Source of the DNA: Vanessa cardui
Lineage: Eukaryota > Arthropoda > Insecta > Lepidoptera > Nymphalidae
Reading direction: 5' to 3'
Assembly: GCF_905220365.1 (NCBI RefSeq)
Contig: NC_061126.1
Location: forward strand, 10,044,001-10,108,000
DNA: 64,000 nucleotides
The notes beneath the pieces were generated by a model that was not told where the DNA came from, did no database searches, and saw only the letters and a program-made list of their open reading frames with translations. The position numbers were made by a program, and so were the translations under genes. Of this stretch, positions 11,616 through 24,830 are shown piece after piece (positions within the stretch are counted from its first letter, which is position 1; each line of letters starts with the position of its first letter).

Positions 11616-12214
11616 AGAAGGTATAAGGCAAAATTATGTTTAGTTTTTTAAGTATATTGATACTATTGACAGATAACCATTACAAGAATTTGATTGAACC
11701 TCGGTGTCCTGCTATGGTCAATGAGCTAACCTGATTACAAGAAATAGGTTATAAAATATAATTTCGAATTAATATTTTCTTTGACTAGTGACATACTATT
11801 GATCCGGAGTGAAAGGACCTGAAATGTTCAAATTCCATTCCAACTGACTCTTGTGACGTTCGACCTTTTACATAGTTGAAATGTTACCTTCAGATCTAAG
11901 TTGAGTTTGTTGTATAATGAATTTATTAATGTACCTTTTACCACAAGGATTTGGTTTAAATTATACCAATGAATATTTCATTTTTAGTAACATCAATATT
12001 TTTAAAATATAATAGTGGAATGCATTTTTAAATTATAATATAAAATTCAGATTTTAATGTAGTTTGTGTATAACAATTTCCCAAAAACTTAAGTTAGATT
12101 TTCAGTTTCACCATTCATTTTTGCTGGAAGACGTCTGGATTGGAAGAAGGTCCCAAAGAAACCCACAACAGCTGGTTTTGCTCTACCCGAATGCAGTAGA
12201 TTCCTACAACATCA

Positions 12215-12685
12215 TTAGGTCGTCGGTGAGCCTTTTAGAAATTGTGGAGAGAAAGTGAGAAGTTCCGCTGATGTCCTGAGCAAAGTGCCGAGGTTTTTCA
12301 AGGCCTCAGCCATGACGACTATGTCATCTGCTAATCGAAGATAAGTTATGTACTTGCTATTGATATTGATGCTAAATCCTTTCCAGTGCAGAATTTTGAA
12401 GACATTCACCAAAGCAACAGTTTCGGCGATATCACGTCCTACGCCTAGCTGGAGTTGGATGGATTTCAAGTTCTGATATTGAAGTCGAACCGACATGGTG
12501 GCGTTCTCATAGATACACAGATGATATGTTAATGTAATTTGCTCAGTGCTTCTTCTAGTTCGATGATCTTCTCCTCCGTGCGCGTGAATTTTATATGTTG
12601 CCAGGGTACGAAGGCGTGTTGGTAACACGGTTTCTGCGGGGAATGTTAGTTTAACCTGCCCCACAGTTACGTCAGCTGGTACCAA
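12215..12685 (-). pseudogene. Reverse transcriptase relic of an RTE-like or endonuclease-reverse transcriptase LINE
   Basis: The minus strand reads LHWKGFSININSKYITYLRL and then ADDIVVMAEAL. This is the palm motif of reverse transcriptases, with LADD for the usual FADD. Upstream, a second frame carries RTEEKIIELEEALSKL, so the sequence is frameshifted. Only a fragment survives. Confidence 0.75.
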
Positions 12686-12849
12686 GTCTGGAAATATCAG
12701 CTCTATCGAGGACGAAGGGCGGAGATTTTCTTGCGTTTATCATATTGTGTAATGTAATCACACGTACATTACATGGTGTATAGCAATTGGAGATAGGTAG
12801 CCATAGCACTCAGAGGCAGATACAAAAGGCAGCGGGCCCTTTCTCTGGT

Positions 12850-12985
12850 AAACATTCTCTCGGGACGACTTTGACACCATATTTAATCATATTCGGGTCA
12901 GTGGTTTAGCCGTGAAAGAGTAACAAACGGATTGACTGACAGATTAACTTTTGCCTTTTATAATACTAATAAAGATTAAGAAAAT
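12850..12985. repeat. LINE/RTE-type 3'-end repeat fragment
   Basis: CAGTGGTTTAGCCGTGAAAG and GACTGACAGATTAAC followed by an ATAATACTAATA tail are the usual end of a widespread insect repeat with tail microsatellites. Confidence 0.6.
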
Positions 12986-12989
12986 AAAA

Positions 12990-15900
12990 ATGTTCGAATA
13001 TTCAGTAAATATAATCTAAACGATATAATATATCTTAAAACATTCTCGTTGCATAAGCTTCCATTTACAATATTGTCCAATATATATTTCGTTTGGACTA
13101 TAATAAATAACACGCCTTTTCCCGACAAGTCAATATTATATATCAAGAGATATTCGAAAACGCAATTTATAGGCATTTGTGGCGTAAGTGACGGTTGCAA
13201 ATAAAATAGTTTTATTTATGAGCAATATATCAAACAATAGGCTAGCAGGAATATTGCTTCAATCCTTTCCACTTGTATGTACATTGTCAGCTTAAATCTT
13301 TTTTAAAAAAACATTTCCTTTCATTGCTTTCTCGGCTATTCCTTTAGCGCTAGCTGGTAATAGTCAATTCACTCCTCTATTTCCTTATTACTTGAGCTGA
13401 AAACAAATGATACCACTGAAGACAATTTATATATGCTAGTTATATAGACTAACAGTATTTATAATTTAATAAGATGTATAAATGGACACTCTTGTACTAA
13501 TTATTAAATACATAAACAATTCAGAAGTACTTATAATATTCATGTTTGTGCAGACGGCGACTTATGGCTTAATTTGACGGAAGATACTTTAAATCGATTT
13601 CCTTCAGAGAGCTTTGGAAGTAATAATCATATAAATACTACTAAGTATACTTTCGCTATTTCCACTACTTGTATTATATTAGATAAATAGAGAATTAAGA
13701 AGTTAAGAAATCGAAAACTTTATTGAATATGAATATATGAATTTAGTCAAATACATTGTTACTTTCTTCAGCTACCAAGTACCAAAGCAATGAAATTGTC
13801 TTTTTTGCGATCCTCAAGACCCAGCCTAAAACTCTGTTTTAGATATACATATAAGTAGAGTAGAATACCTACAGGTCTAAGGTACTGCAATACTGAAGAT
13901 TTTAAACAGATCAGCTAAGTAACTGGATTTCTTATTCTGACGTCGACAAGTAACACTAAATCAATCACATACATATTTATACATTATTTTTATTACCTGT
14001 CGATCTGTAATATAGGCCTCCTTAATCTCAGAACTAAGCTCTTCGCACACTCTAGACAATGAAATTAATGTACAATCTTGCAACATTAACATATCACTTT
14101 TTATTTATGTGAGGTATTTTTTGTAAAGGGGGAGAAACATTAAAAAAAGTTGTGATGCTGCCTGCATCATGCAGCAGTATACTAAAATTTAAAAAAAAAT
14201 AATGTGTGTGTTGAGATATGAATAAAAAAAAATAATAAAAGCTACCGTAAACTGCACTTTATCGAATAAAATTTAAAGTATAAGGAGCGATAATAGGTTA
14301 ATCTAAAAACATCTGATTTTTTTACTTAATAAGAGAAACAATATTAAATCAACACGTGTAAATAAAAAAAGTAATATGAGTTTATATTTACTGCCCTTTA
14401 TTACTAATTTATTGTAAACCAGGCAATACGGCACTTTAAATTTACATAAAAGTTTCAACTGTAAACCGACGCAATGTTGTTGGTCAATTAACTTCGAGTT
14501 AAAATATATAAAAGTCTCTCTATTTTATTAAGTCAAAAGGCATCAATTTGCATACTTTTCTGTTTTTTTCTTTTTCGAGCAACTGTCTAATTTATTTTCT
14601 GTTTTTAATTTTTAACTGATTCTGAAACTGATTTTTGTATGTCCAATATTAGATAGTGTATTTAAAAAATATGTTTATATAACTAACTATGCAGTTTTAC
14701 ATTGTCTCGAAATTAAATAATACTGTCTCACTTACACAATTAAATGAGAACACAGTAATACAGTGTTTTGTTCGTTGCCGAGGAGTTGGAGTAAGACCGT
14801 AACGTAGATTTATTGTAGTTATTTCTATAATAAAGTAGCATAAAATAAGAAGAAAGTAATAAAAAAAAAATTCGAAATTTACTCAATTCTTAGAATTACT
14901 TTAATAAAACAACCGTACAAATATTCCTGTAAAGTCTTAAATGATACTTTCTATAACTATAGAAGAACTATAACATGCGTAGCACGTAGCTTCTACGAAC
15001 GTGCTACGTACAATATATAAATGACAGCACTTATCCTACAAAGAAAAATAGAACAGTTACAAATTACTCGATAAATAACTTCTAAATCATCAATATAATA
15101 ATAACTATAAATAATAATAAATGACTAATCACAAACTTTTCCCTATCTTTATATTAAGCGACCCTATTATGTAGGTTTCATTAATCCAACTGAATATAAA
15201 TATAAATAAAAATGTTATAACATTTTTCAAGAAAAAAGTGTTTGCTTCCTTTATTTCTCTTTTTTTCTATTTCTAAGCGAAGTAGATCAATATTAATAAA
15301 AAAATATATTAAATGTCTTGTCATTTGTAGGAGAATATATTTAAGATACTGATAAGTTCAGTTTGTTACTTTAAACATTTATTATTAAATATTTAGTATA
15401 ACGTATTGATGATTAAGTTTGAATTTCCCTAAATTATGACGGTCCCTAATACCTGTATTAGAAGGGATTAAAGGGCCATAAGGACCAAAATTAATAAAAA
15501 AATACGAGTGCTTGAATCTTTAGTAATTACAATAAAAGGTTAAATATATTTGGAATGTCATAATATTCTATGAAATCTCCGAGTAGAGTTGAATAATCTT
15601 GATAACCTTTGAGTCGAGAAATATAAAAAAAAAACACTCGAGTGATTTATGAATGGCAGTGTCAGGTTTAATTAAAACGCGACACTTTGCACAAGATCTC
15701 ACAACAATTTATAGTTAAGGCTGCATGTATCTTGACTCCGTTATACTTAAAGTGTTATATAAGAAAATGTTTCAGAATATATATTATTTATCTCATCTCA
15801 TAAAGTAACTATTTGTCTTATTGAAGATTATATTATGAATCCACCTTTAGCTCTGCATTCAAAAATATTTATGGTTAAAAATAAGAAACGATCAATTGAT

Positions 15901-16340
15901 GATATTATTTTAATATAAAATCATGTAGTTTTCCTAACATGTACATTTTTGTGTTTGACAAAGCGATTATTACGAATGAAAGAGATGTAATCAGTGTAGA
16001 ATAATTCATTAATCCATTAAAAAATACTTTTTTGATGTTTATTTATGACATATTGTACAGAATTAAATATAATTTTTTTTTAATTCAGAGTTCTATTTTT
16101 ACATTGATAGAAATAATTAAATACATTGGTGAAATAGCAAATAATGAACTCTCCGTAGAATGTTGTTAGTGAAAAATCATTAACGGATAAGATAATTGTT
16201 TTGTTACTATCGGAAATTCGATCATTCCTCAAAGTAAACCGAATTGTATACGTAATGTAAATGACTTACAATTAGTAATTTTACACTTTACTGTTTTAGT
16301 GTTTTATATTGCGTAATTATAATTCATTTCGTGCCATAAA
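12990..16340. other. AT-rich DNA, no gene seen
   Basis: Apart from the hairpin at 14978, nothing interpretable: no exon-like island and no clear repeat. Confidence 0.55.
14978..15008. repeat. 10-bp hairpin
   Basis: CGTAGCACGT, an 11-base loop, ACGTGCTACG. Confidence 0.8.
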
Positions 16341-16344
16341 GGAA

Positions 16345-16515
16345 AATATAGTGAGGAAACCTGCTTGTGTCTAATTTCATAAAAATTATGTCACATGTGT
16401 ATTCCACCAACCCGCATTGGAACAGCGTGAAATATAAGCGTAGAATATGTTCCAAGCCTCTTCGTCAAAGGGAGAGGAAGCCTTAGTCCAGCAGTGGGAA
16501 ATTTACAGGCTGTTG
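16345..16515 (+). mobile_element. tRNA-headed SINE, 5'-truncated
   Basis: This copy holds the body from AGTGAGGAAACCTGC to GCCTGTTGTTGTG. The tRNA-like head is missing. Confidence 0.85.
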
Positions 16516-17689
16516 TTGTGATTATGGCTAAGAAAACATAGTTCCACCTCAATCCGTAGGTTTCGTAACGTATAAGGAAAGTTTTGTAAAGCCATATAGT
16601 ATCGAAAATTAAAGAGCTTTAACCACCATTTCAGTGGCTGCGAAATCTATTCTCTAAATTTCCAATGAACAACAAATAATTACAGAAAACTATATTCGCT
16701 ATTGTTGCTTAACTATGTAATGTACAGCGCTCCATCTGCCTTGTTGTTTTCTAATAAAATCTTAATATAAATTATTCATTAATGTGAGTGTTGCGTAAAT
16801 TAAAACTTGTGTTCATTGATTTAATTAATTCGAAGAAAAATTAGCTTATTTTGTCTTTAAATATTCAAGAAACTTACTATGGTAGAAACTCATATATGTA
16901 AAGAAAATAAATACTAAGTGTTGCGTATTTAAGTTGAATTCGGCAAAAAAAAATTGCCATCTATTTAGAAACTGGTATTGATTGTTGCTATACGATTAAA
17001 CTTTTAGTTTTTCTATATTTGTATTGTATTAACAGATTTTTGCAATTGTTGTATTTAGTAGTTATGTCTTAAAATTGTGAGTAAAATAGTACTAAAGATA
17101 TAAAATTTTGGTATAAAAATGAAAGCATACTCAACGATATATTCTTCCTTGATACTATATTATACGAACTGTAAGTTCTGAGCTTTATAGTTCAAAAATA
17201 ACGACGATGAAGCATACGCTGTTTATTTTACGATACGCATAAAAAATTTAGTGCCCTCGCGACACTAACACGCTCACAATGACTATATCAACATTATTAA
17301 GACTCGTTCTCAGCTAAATATAGTGCGATAAAGATGTCGTGATAGTTTCGTAATAGGGCTGCATAACCCAATACGCATCGTTTATATTACATCATGTCGT
17401 CCTTATAAAAGTAATAAATCTACTATGTTATCTGTGGTTAAACAGACTATTAATGGCTTGGTCAATATTTTACAATACTCGTATAAAAATATATGTGAAA
17501 TGTTCATTACATAATGATTTCATTTCAGTCCGAGGATTGTTAGTTTGTACCGTTTTTCCTTATACTTTTTGGTATATCTGCGTTTGCGTTTCCAATTAAA
17601 ATTATATATGTAGTTAAAAATAGTATAGAATATTAGGAGTTTAGCTTTAGGACTTCAATCTATACATACAATCAAATTGGAGTGTGTAA

Positions 17690-17800
17690 ATAACGATACA
17701 TATAAAAAAATTATCTGTCTGTCTGTTTGTTCCGGCGAATCTCTGGAACGGCTGAACCGATTTTAACTGAACTTTCACTGGCAGATAGCATATATAATAA
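17690..17800. repeat. RTE-type repeat fragment
   Basis: CTGTCTGTCTGTTTGTTCCG followed by GAACGGCTGAACCGATTTTA, a fragment of the same general class. Confidence 0.65.
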
Positions 17801-18019
17801 AAAGCAACTTCGTCTACAACATTTTTTTTTTCTTTTGATAAATTCAAACGCGCACAGCATGTAGTATATATAAATCTAAACGTACAAATCATAGCTGTCA
17901 GTAGTGACAACTTCAATTATCTGACAGAAAAGGAACCAGTACCTCTATCACGAATTGAGGCAATGATATATTATTATTTGTGTTAGAGATTGTGGGTTTT
18001 ATTTTATATCACTTAATTC

Positions 18020-18180
18020 TGCCCCGTTGCTCTAGTGCGCCTGAACTCTTTCCAGTCGTGTCGGATTTTCCGTTCCATCGGATTATCGGACATCGGAGTG
18101 AGATATTAGAGCATGTACAGGTGTTTGCTTGCGCACCATAATGTCTATGGTAACTAGTCTCTCTGCAGGGGATATAATAA
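18020..18180. repeat. Unclassified interspersed repeat
   Basis: GTCGTGTCGGATTTTCCGTT, CATCGGATTATCGGA and AGAGCATGTACAGGTGTTTG resemble a common lepidopteran repeat; the frame on the minus strand is its shadow. Confidence 0.45.
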
Positions 18181-18649
18181 AAATAGTATATAAATATATC
18201 AAAACATAATTTCAAATAAGAATTTTGCGTTTGAATTTTTCAAATATTTCTTAAAATTATTAATTATATAAAATAATATTTATATAATAATTGTTTAAAG
18301 TAACATCATAAAAATAAATGTAAGCTCCAAAGTCAATAATTATAACTGACAAAATTGTGTGCAACAACAACAATTTCATAGATATTAAGTAACTATTCCA
18401 TTATAACTATAAAGTTTCCTCGTATTCACATTGTAAGTATTGTTTCTATACATCGCGAGATACTTATAAGTTTCGGTATAAGTATCCCGAAATGTATACA
18501 AACAATAACTACAACTGGTTTCGCGCCAAGCGATAATTTCGCGGTATCTACCGTAACTACGTACCTACTTTCGCCTTTGTACAGTATATACATTAAAATT
18601 TACTATTATTAACGATTTTATGTAATGAAATGTATGTAAAATTTTTACA

Positions 18650-18845
18650 TCTATATTAATATTATAAATTTGAAAGTAACTCTGTCTGTCTGTCTTTCAC
18701 GTCCAAACCGCTGAACCGAATTTGATGAAATTGAATATGAAGCAAACAAGAACACATAAAGAGGCCATAGGCTACTTTTATTGCCTAAAATATGATAACC
18801 AACACCTTAAAATGCGACTGAATCCGCGGGCGTCTACTAGTTGTG
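18650..18845 (+). repeat. RTE-type repeat end (CTGTCTGTCTG…GCGGGCG)
   Basis: GAAAGTAACTCTGTCTGTC, AACCGCTGAACCGAATTTG, CATAGGCTACTTTTATTGCC and GCGGGCGTCTACTAGTTG. The same arrangement, with a MITE inserted in the middle, occurs at 61545-62060. Confidence 0.75.
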
Positions 18846-19650
18846 TATAATTATGTTTATTATATTTACTAATGTTATATATCAATAAACAAAAAAAGTT
18901 TGTTTTTCGTGATTGTGATTTAAATGTAATGTATGTAAATTAAACATAGCTCATTTTATTCAGGTACTGAACAGCCAGCGTGAATAGGATTTAACAAACA
19001 AATATTTGGAAAATGAGTGAAATCCGCGAGGAATAGCTGCGGACGGTAGCGGCCGGCGTGTTCGCAGCCACGTCATTTCCTGAATTATTTATATGAGCGT
19101 TTAGAATATTAGATATCTGCAGCTGAGCTTAACCACTCACACGTGGGAAGTAGTAAATTTATATGTCAACGATTTTGAACTTTGTTAAAATGTAAATATG
19201 TTTTATTAATATTATTTTCTTCAAAAAATATCGCCTAAAATGTATTTATAAATAAATAAATTCCAAAGATAAACCCTTAAGAAGATCTCAATCGAATATA
19301 ACGAATCACAAAGAGGTAAATCGAACCTTTCCTAAGGGAAAATTGTTGGGCTGTCTGTCATAGTCAAAGTAGTAAAAGCTATACATATATTTGTAGTCAT
19401 CAGATCGTTAGTAACAAAATATTATTTTATAAAGGATTCGATTTACATACTTTGCAAAGGTATGTTATAGATGTACAATAATATATTGTTAACATAAGAA
19501 AAAAAGCTGTCGACGTCTCGACTTCGTACCATGTGACTTTGCGATCATACAGTACCATTCAAATACGAACAAACATCATCAAATTCGACCCAATCCTTAA
19601 GGAGTTCAATGACAAACTATAAATAAAAATTTAAAGATTGGTTAGTCTTA

Positions 19651-19812
19651 AATCAAATCAAAATATACTTTATTCGAGTAGAAAATAGAACTATTAACTT
19701 CAAGTAAACCTGAACCGTAATTTAACATTAATTTTAAAGTTACCACCGGTTCAAAATACAGATTCTACTTATAAGAACCGGCAAGAAACCTAGTTACTTT
19801 TACGATGATCAA
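19651..19812 (-). mobile_element. LINE 3'-end copy
   Basis: Same 3' UTR with a repeated TTTGA tail (AATCAAATCAAAATA on plus). Moderately diverged. Confidence 0.8.
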
Positions 19813-20264
19813 ATATGGATTATTATTTATTAAATACACTCTTATAATTATTGCTTATTCTGCATGGAAATCGAAAAATATTTGGTCCACACTTGTTATC
19901 CTCTACGTAATCATTTACCGATTAGTATGCGTTATTAATTAAAATTTTATTAATAATTAAAATGTACTCATTGATAAAGCTAAAACGTATTTAAAGAATA
20001 GTATGACTAGCACTTAACAAATTAATTTCGCATTAAAACAAGTTTATGTAATGTGTTAATAATTATCAATCAATATAAAATATGACTTTCCGTTTTAAAA
20101 TATTATATTAATATGAATCAAATGGTTTGTAGGTAGTACAGGACTTCTATTAAAATATAATAATTGTATACCTCTATAATATGAAACACGTATACTGACA
20201 AGAGCTTTGCACGAGATTTGTATAAAGTTTATGTTTTCAAGCCTAGAATTAAAAAGCGGCAATA

Positions 20265-20425
20265 GCCGGCTGATTAAACAAAGATCTTAGGTTCATATCC
20301 GGGCAAATGTTGCTGAATTGTCACATGGATTATTTCTTTATATTCCGTATATAAGATTGTGTTGGAATAAAGTCCACACTAGTTTAAGATGATAGACTTT
20401 TGGTCAGCACTGGGCTGTTTACAAG
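20265..20425 (+). repeat. Old SINE-like copy
   Basis: A diverged tRNA-like head (AGCCGGCTGATTAAAC, B-box-like GGTTCATATCC), a body with a GTTGGAATAA block and CAGCACTGGGCTGT at the end. It looks like an ancient relative of the SINE family. Confidence 0.5.
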
Positions 20426-20928
20426 CTCTTATTTACTTAAATTCAATTATTAATGTTTATTATTTTATATAGAACAACGTAATTCAATTAAAAACTTATG
20501 TGTAAGGGAAAGTGAGCTAGAGAATTGCTGAATCTTTGCCAGCCGGATTTAAAAGTAATAGAATTTTCGCGCCGATTAATTAATTTTATAAGGATTACTC
20601 TATACTTAGTACCATAAGTACTTAATTGACATCTTTCGTTTATCGTCAAATATATGTTAATACTATATTAATTTCTATTTTTAATATGTTCACAGTAAAT
20701 TGTTAGGAAGAATAGATGACAAATTTATTTTTTTTCAAACATTAACAAAACTTAAATAACTATTAATGTATTTTCTGACTTTTCTTAAAAAAAATCATAG
20801 ACTCGTTTTCTTTATCAATAAGAGCTAAACGTTTAAAATAGTAACATTTTTTAAATGTTTACGTTAATTTTTATTTAGCTATATATATGTTATGACTTTA
20901 TTAATATTCACTGGTTTGTTTAACTTAC

Positions 20929-21026
20929 GATCACGAGCGTTCACGAGTAGCGTATTAAGTTTAGTCGCGGGCTTTACAGCGTTGTTGTGGGACGCGTGGG
21001 GCGGCGTCGCGTCGCCGGCTTCGACT
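20929..21026 (-). other. Candidate non-coding first exon and promoter
   Basis: On the minus strand, TCAGTCG (21022-21028) opens a 98-nt GC-rich stretch that has no ATG and ends at a near-perfect donor gtaagtta. It stands out sharply from the AT-rich surroundings. An initiator, a CpG-rich leader and a strong donor together are what a 5' UTR exon looks like. The coding exons it would join are not identified; they would lie below 20929 or outside the window. Confidence 0.4.
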
Positions 21027-21139
21027 GAGGGCAATAGATAAGCTCAGACAATATACACCTGGGATTACATGAATTATTGTCACGGTATTAATCATTCCGA
21101 TATCATAGTTTTATAGGATTCAGATTAATTAATCTGTAT

Positions 21140-21396
21140 ATATAAAAGAGAGTGTTAGTTACACTTCTTATAACTTATAACGGATGAACCGATTTGGCTG
21201 AAAATTGTTAGAGAGGTAGCTTAAAACCAAGAGACGGATATAGGATCAATTATCCCGTTTCACCGCGTTTCCGTAAAGTCAGTATAAAACGTGGTATAAC
21301 AAAAACACAATTTACACATTATAAAGATATTATAAAAAGTCAATAAGACGTTCTGTAGTATATTTAATATCAGTATTGCACCCGTGCGAAGCCTAA
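21140..21396. repeat. Unclassified repeat, left part, interrupted by a MITE
   Basis: ACGGATGAACCGATTTGG through TATTGCACCCGTGCGAAGCC. The stretch ACAGAATATATTTAGTATCAGTATTGCA is shared in reverse with 49620-49670. The right edge AAAAGCTAATTAC resumes after the MITE at 21945. Confidence 0.65.
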
Positions 21397-21944
21397 GGGC
21401 CCTCGCCCACGGCGACTTTTTGTAGCGATGCAGTAGCGATGCTGTCTCATATTTGCATCGATACAGTCGCAATGCGATCGCTGGCAGTGAGCCCTCGCCC
21501 ACATAACCACGATTCAGTCGCGATGTCAACGCAATACTGTCGCGTTTCTGTCGCGATGCAAATGCGATTCAGTAACGGCACAAAAATTCCTGTGGTAATC
21601 GCTGCAGTTGCAAGATGGACTCCGTTGATGCAACATTAGTCACGTTGTCTTTGGTGCTGCTTTGTGAGCAGCCGAAACGGGGGCAACGAAAGCGGCGTCA
21701 ATATTGGATGCACCCATTTAACAAAGAGAGATTACTTGGTGGTTTCGCTCGTTTCTCCACTCACGCGCCATCCCCCACCGTTCTCTCCCCGATGTCGTCC
21801 GACATGGCCGCGCGTTTGCATCGATACAGTTGCGATGGTGTGGCGCGTTGCAAATGCGACTAACGATCGTTAGTATCGCTGCTGTCGCGCTTTTATGAAA
21901 CGCGCGACTGCATCGCTACAAAAAGTCGCCGTGGGCGAGGGCCC
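21397..21944. mobile_element. PIF/Harbinger-like MITE
   Basis: Perfect inverted repeats of about 38 bp (GGGCCCTCGCCCACGGCGAC… at 21397 and its exact reverse ending at 21944), flanked by TAA on both sides. A TAA/TTA duplication and G-rich ends are characteristic of PIF/Harbinger derivatives. The interior is filled with GCGATGCAGT / TCGCGATGCAAAT sub-repeats and a second CCCTCGCCCAC at 21491. The three small frames inside are shadows. Confidence 0.85.
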
Positions 21945-22329
21945 TAAAAGCTAATTACTTATAATTGTTATTTTGTAAAGATTAAACGGCTTTGTAATAA
22001 TTCGTATCTTTCTAGATGATTTTTCATCTGTTTTGCTTTCTAAAACATAATAAGGCAGACGTTATTTTTAATGGATAAGAGTTTATATATTATCTGTAAT
22101 AACTTGATAATCGGTGTATATATATAATCTCATATCTATCTTGCACACGAATTCGTATTGGATTACCTCAAGTGGAAGAGTTTGTACTTCGAAAGTTATA
22201 TTATTAAAGTAGCTCTCGTAGCAAAACGCTTAGATAATTATATATATACATATAAATAATAGGTATTATGTTGCTACCGCTTGCTGTTAGGGCTTCAAAT
22301 AAGCACGTCTAGTCAACCACTCATCATGT

Positions 22330-22515
22330 ATTCTATCAGGAACAGTAATACTCAGTATTGTTATTTTCCAGTTCGAATGGTAAGTGAACCAGTACAATAC
22401 AGACAGAAGGTACATAACATGTTGATTCCCAGGATTGTGGTACAAAGAATGGTTATAATTGCTTACAGTGCCCATGTCCATAGGCATTTAGTATCAGATG
22501 GCCTATTTTGATTAA
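22330..22515 (-). repeat. Decayed copy of the CATATGCTCGTCCG family
   Basis: GGTAAGTGAACCAGTACAAT, TGATTCCCAGGATTGTGGTA and AGTATCAGATGGCC. The frames on both strands are shadows. Confidence 0.65.
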
Positions 22516-23039
22516 TAATAAAAGAAGTTAAAACGCTTATAATTAATTGTTAATGTTTTGATTACGTAATTACTATTGGCCCCCTAACCCTTCACATCGT
22601 ATTTTAAAATATAAAATAACTCGTATTCGTGTCATTGGTAGGAAATAAAATAAAATATATTTGTAATTGGATATGTCAGGGGATATTACTCAGAAGAGCT
22701 TGCCATTCGCCGTAACACCAATTTTACGTATAATTCATAATTATAGTCTTTGTATGTGTGCGACTTTAATTGCTACACACGTTCCAGAAAAATATAGATC
22801 ATGACTTAGATCGGGACAGCCAACAGAAGTGGCGTACATGGGGTTTATATCTCATATGATTATCATTTTATACATATGGTAATTAAACAAGCATTGTATA
22901 AATCTAATGTAAATATATAGCATAATATAACTAATTGCATATTCAAATAGCTGTTCTTTAAAATAAGTAAATGATGAAAGATACCTAATTGTTTTTACTG
23001 ACTGTAGTTAGTATGAATTTGGCAGGTCATTGACCCTGA

Positions 23040-23240
23040 GATTAAATAGTAACCACCGCCCAGAAATTTTAACCATTCCTTAAGGCGCTGTCAACCTTGG
23101 TGATTACGCTGTCATGTCTCTTATACTTATAGTTATACTGGCCTTCTAGCCATTCAAGCTGGAGCATGGCAATAATGATATGCTGTTTGGTGGTACAATA
23201 TGTGATGATTTGTTGGTAACCAGATGGGAGTTGCCATACC
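23040..23240 (+). repeat. Decayed copy of the CATATGCTCGTCCG family
   Basis: AACCATTCCTTAAGGCGCTG, TGTCATGTCTCTTATACTTA and GCTGTTTGGTGGTACAATAT in plus orientation. Confidence 0.55.
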
Positions 23241-24570
23241 ACTAAGTATGACATCTAAAGAGTCCAGAGTCCAGTCCAGAGTCTCAATTTCGAGTGTCGT
23301 TGTTCTAAGGGTGATGTTGCGAAGATGCGTGTTTCTTTTCCCTGTTTCATCACGCTACGCGACGCTACTGGGAATACTCGAGAATTGCCTTATAACTTTA
23401 TCAACTGCATTTTATAAAATTGAATACAATTTAAAAGGGTTTTTATTATCTAACTCATCAACTTATATTAAATATTCCACTTTAGTGTATAGTATCGAGC
23501 ATATTATTTTATACTAGTGTATATTAGGGATTATATATATTAGGGCTTATTAAAAATGAAAGCTAAAATATTGCAATATAAACTTTAAGAAGCCTTGCAA
23601 ATGAGCCATTTATCGATGTTATGATACTTAGACAATACGACCTAACGAACCTCAATCGTTCATAATATAATATGTACTTGCATAATTTGGTGGAAAATTA
23701 TGCTTTGATTTGTGTTCCATACATAGTCAAAAGTTATTTAAATAATATAACTTTAAAGTAATACCCATAAATATAAACAAATATAATAAAAACATTTAAT
23801 AAAGTGAACATAATATAATTAGGGTAAGTAGTATTGTCTTTACTGTTTATCCACCATAGTTATTTTTTTATTCGCTACGAGCGAGTTGTAAAGATGTCAA
23901 TATAAAGATATAATAGAATTAAAAGTAAATGTAAAAAAACACGCAAACTTTTAGATGTTTTACTATCAGAGATCATTGATATATGTAAATGTACAATTTA
24001 ATACACACTAAAAGTTGAATTGACTTATTTTAAACGATCATTTCATGACAGATCTGATAAACGTACAAATACGTACACACACGAGGTTGTCGGTAATTTA
24101 CAGGACACTATCAGTAATCAGGTTATCCTGCAATACATATGTTAAACAAGCAACTATCGATGTTTATATGAATACATTATACCTTGTCTCGGAACGTACA
24201 AGTAACAAGTATAAATGCAAATGAAAGTTGAACGCTATCGATTAATCTGCAATACTGTGTAAGTTATAGCAATATTGATTTCCATATATAATTGGAAACG
24301 TGATGAGTTCCATGGAAATAATGCCATATTAATGTCAGAGATTTCATTATATACCGATTCTAACAATTATATTATTCAAAAGCTACGTCTGCGTGAATAA
24401 CTTCTGGGTAGCGATGGTTTGACGTTTATATCCACAACTTATCAGCAACTTAGTAGCAATCTAGCGAATAAAATTTTACATAATAAAACTTATGTTACCT
24501 CAAAATTTACGTCAGTGTACTGTATTATATTTTGACACTGTATTATATTTTGAGCTGTACCTTGATTTAG

Positions 24571-24830
24571 TGACGTCACTGCTTTCTACATTTTAGACAT
24601 TAAATATTTGTAATACACTTGCCATTATTCTTTAATAACACGTGATGAAAAATTTTTTGGCAAACTTATGGCAAGTCGCCTGCCTGACGCCTCTATCCTT
24701 AGGACTTCTCTTGGTGGATGGAGATGGATCTTATTACCAATATTTCCATTAGTCAGCTACGTAACGTGAACTATAATTGTTTATACAAGTTCGGCGATAT
24801 GTATATTATGTTTATAAAGCAGTGACGTCA
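24571..24830. promoter_or_regulatory. Pair of CRE/ATF-type sites
   Basis: TGACGTCA occurs at 24571-24578, inside the 12-bp palindrome AGTGACGTCACT, and again at 24823-24830. The octamer is the classic CREB/ATF site. No gene start was identified nearby; function is inferred only from the motif. Confidence 0.3.
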
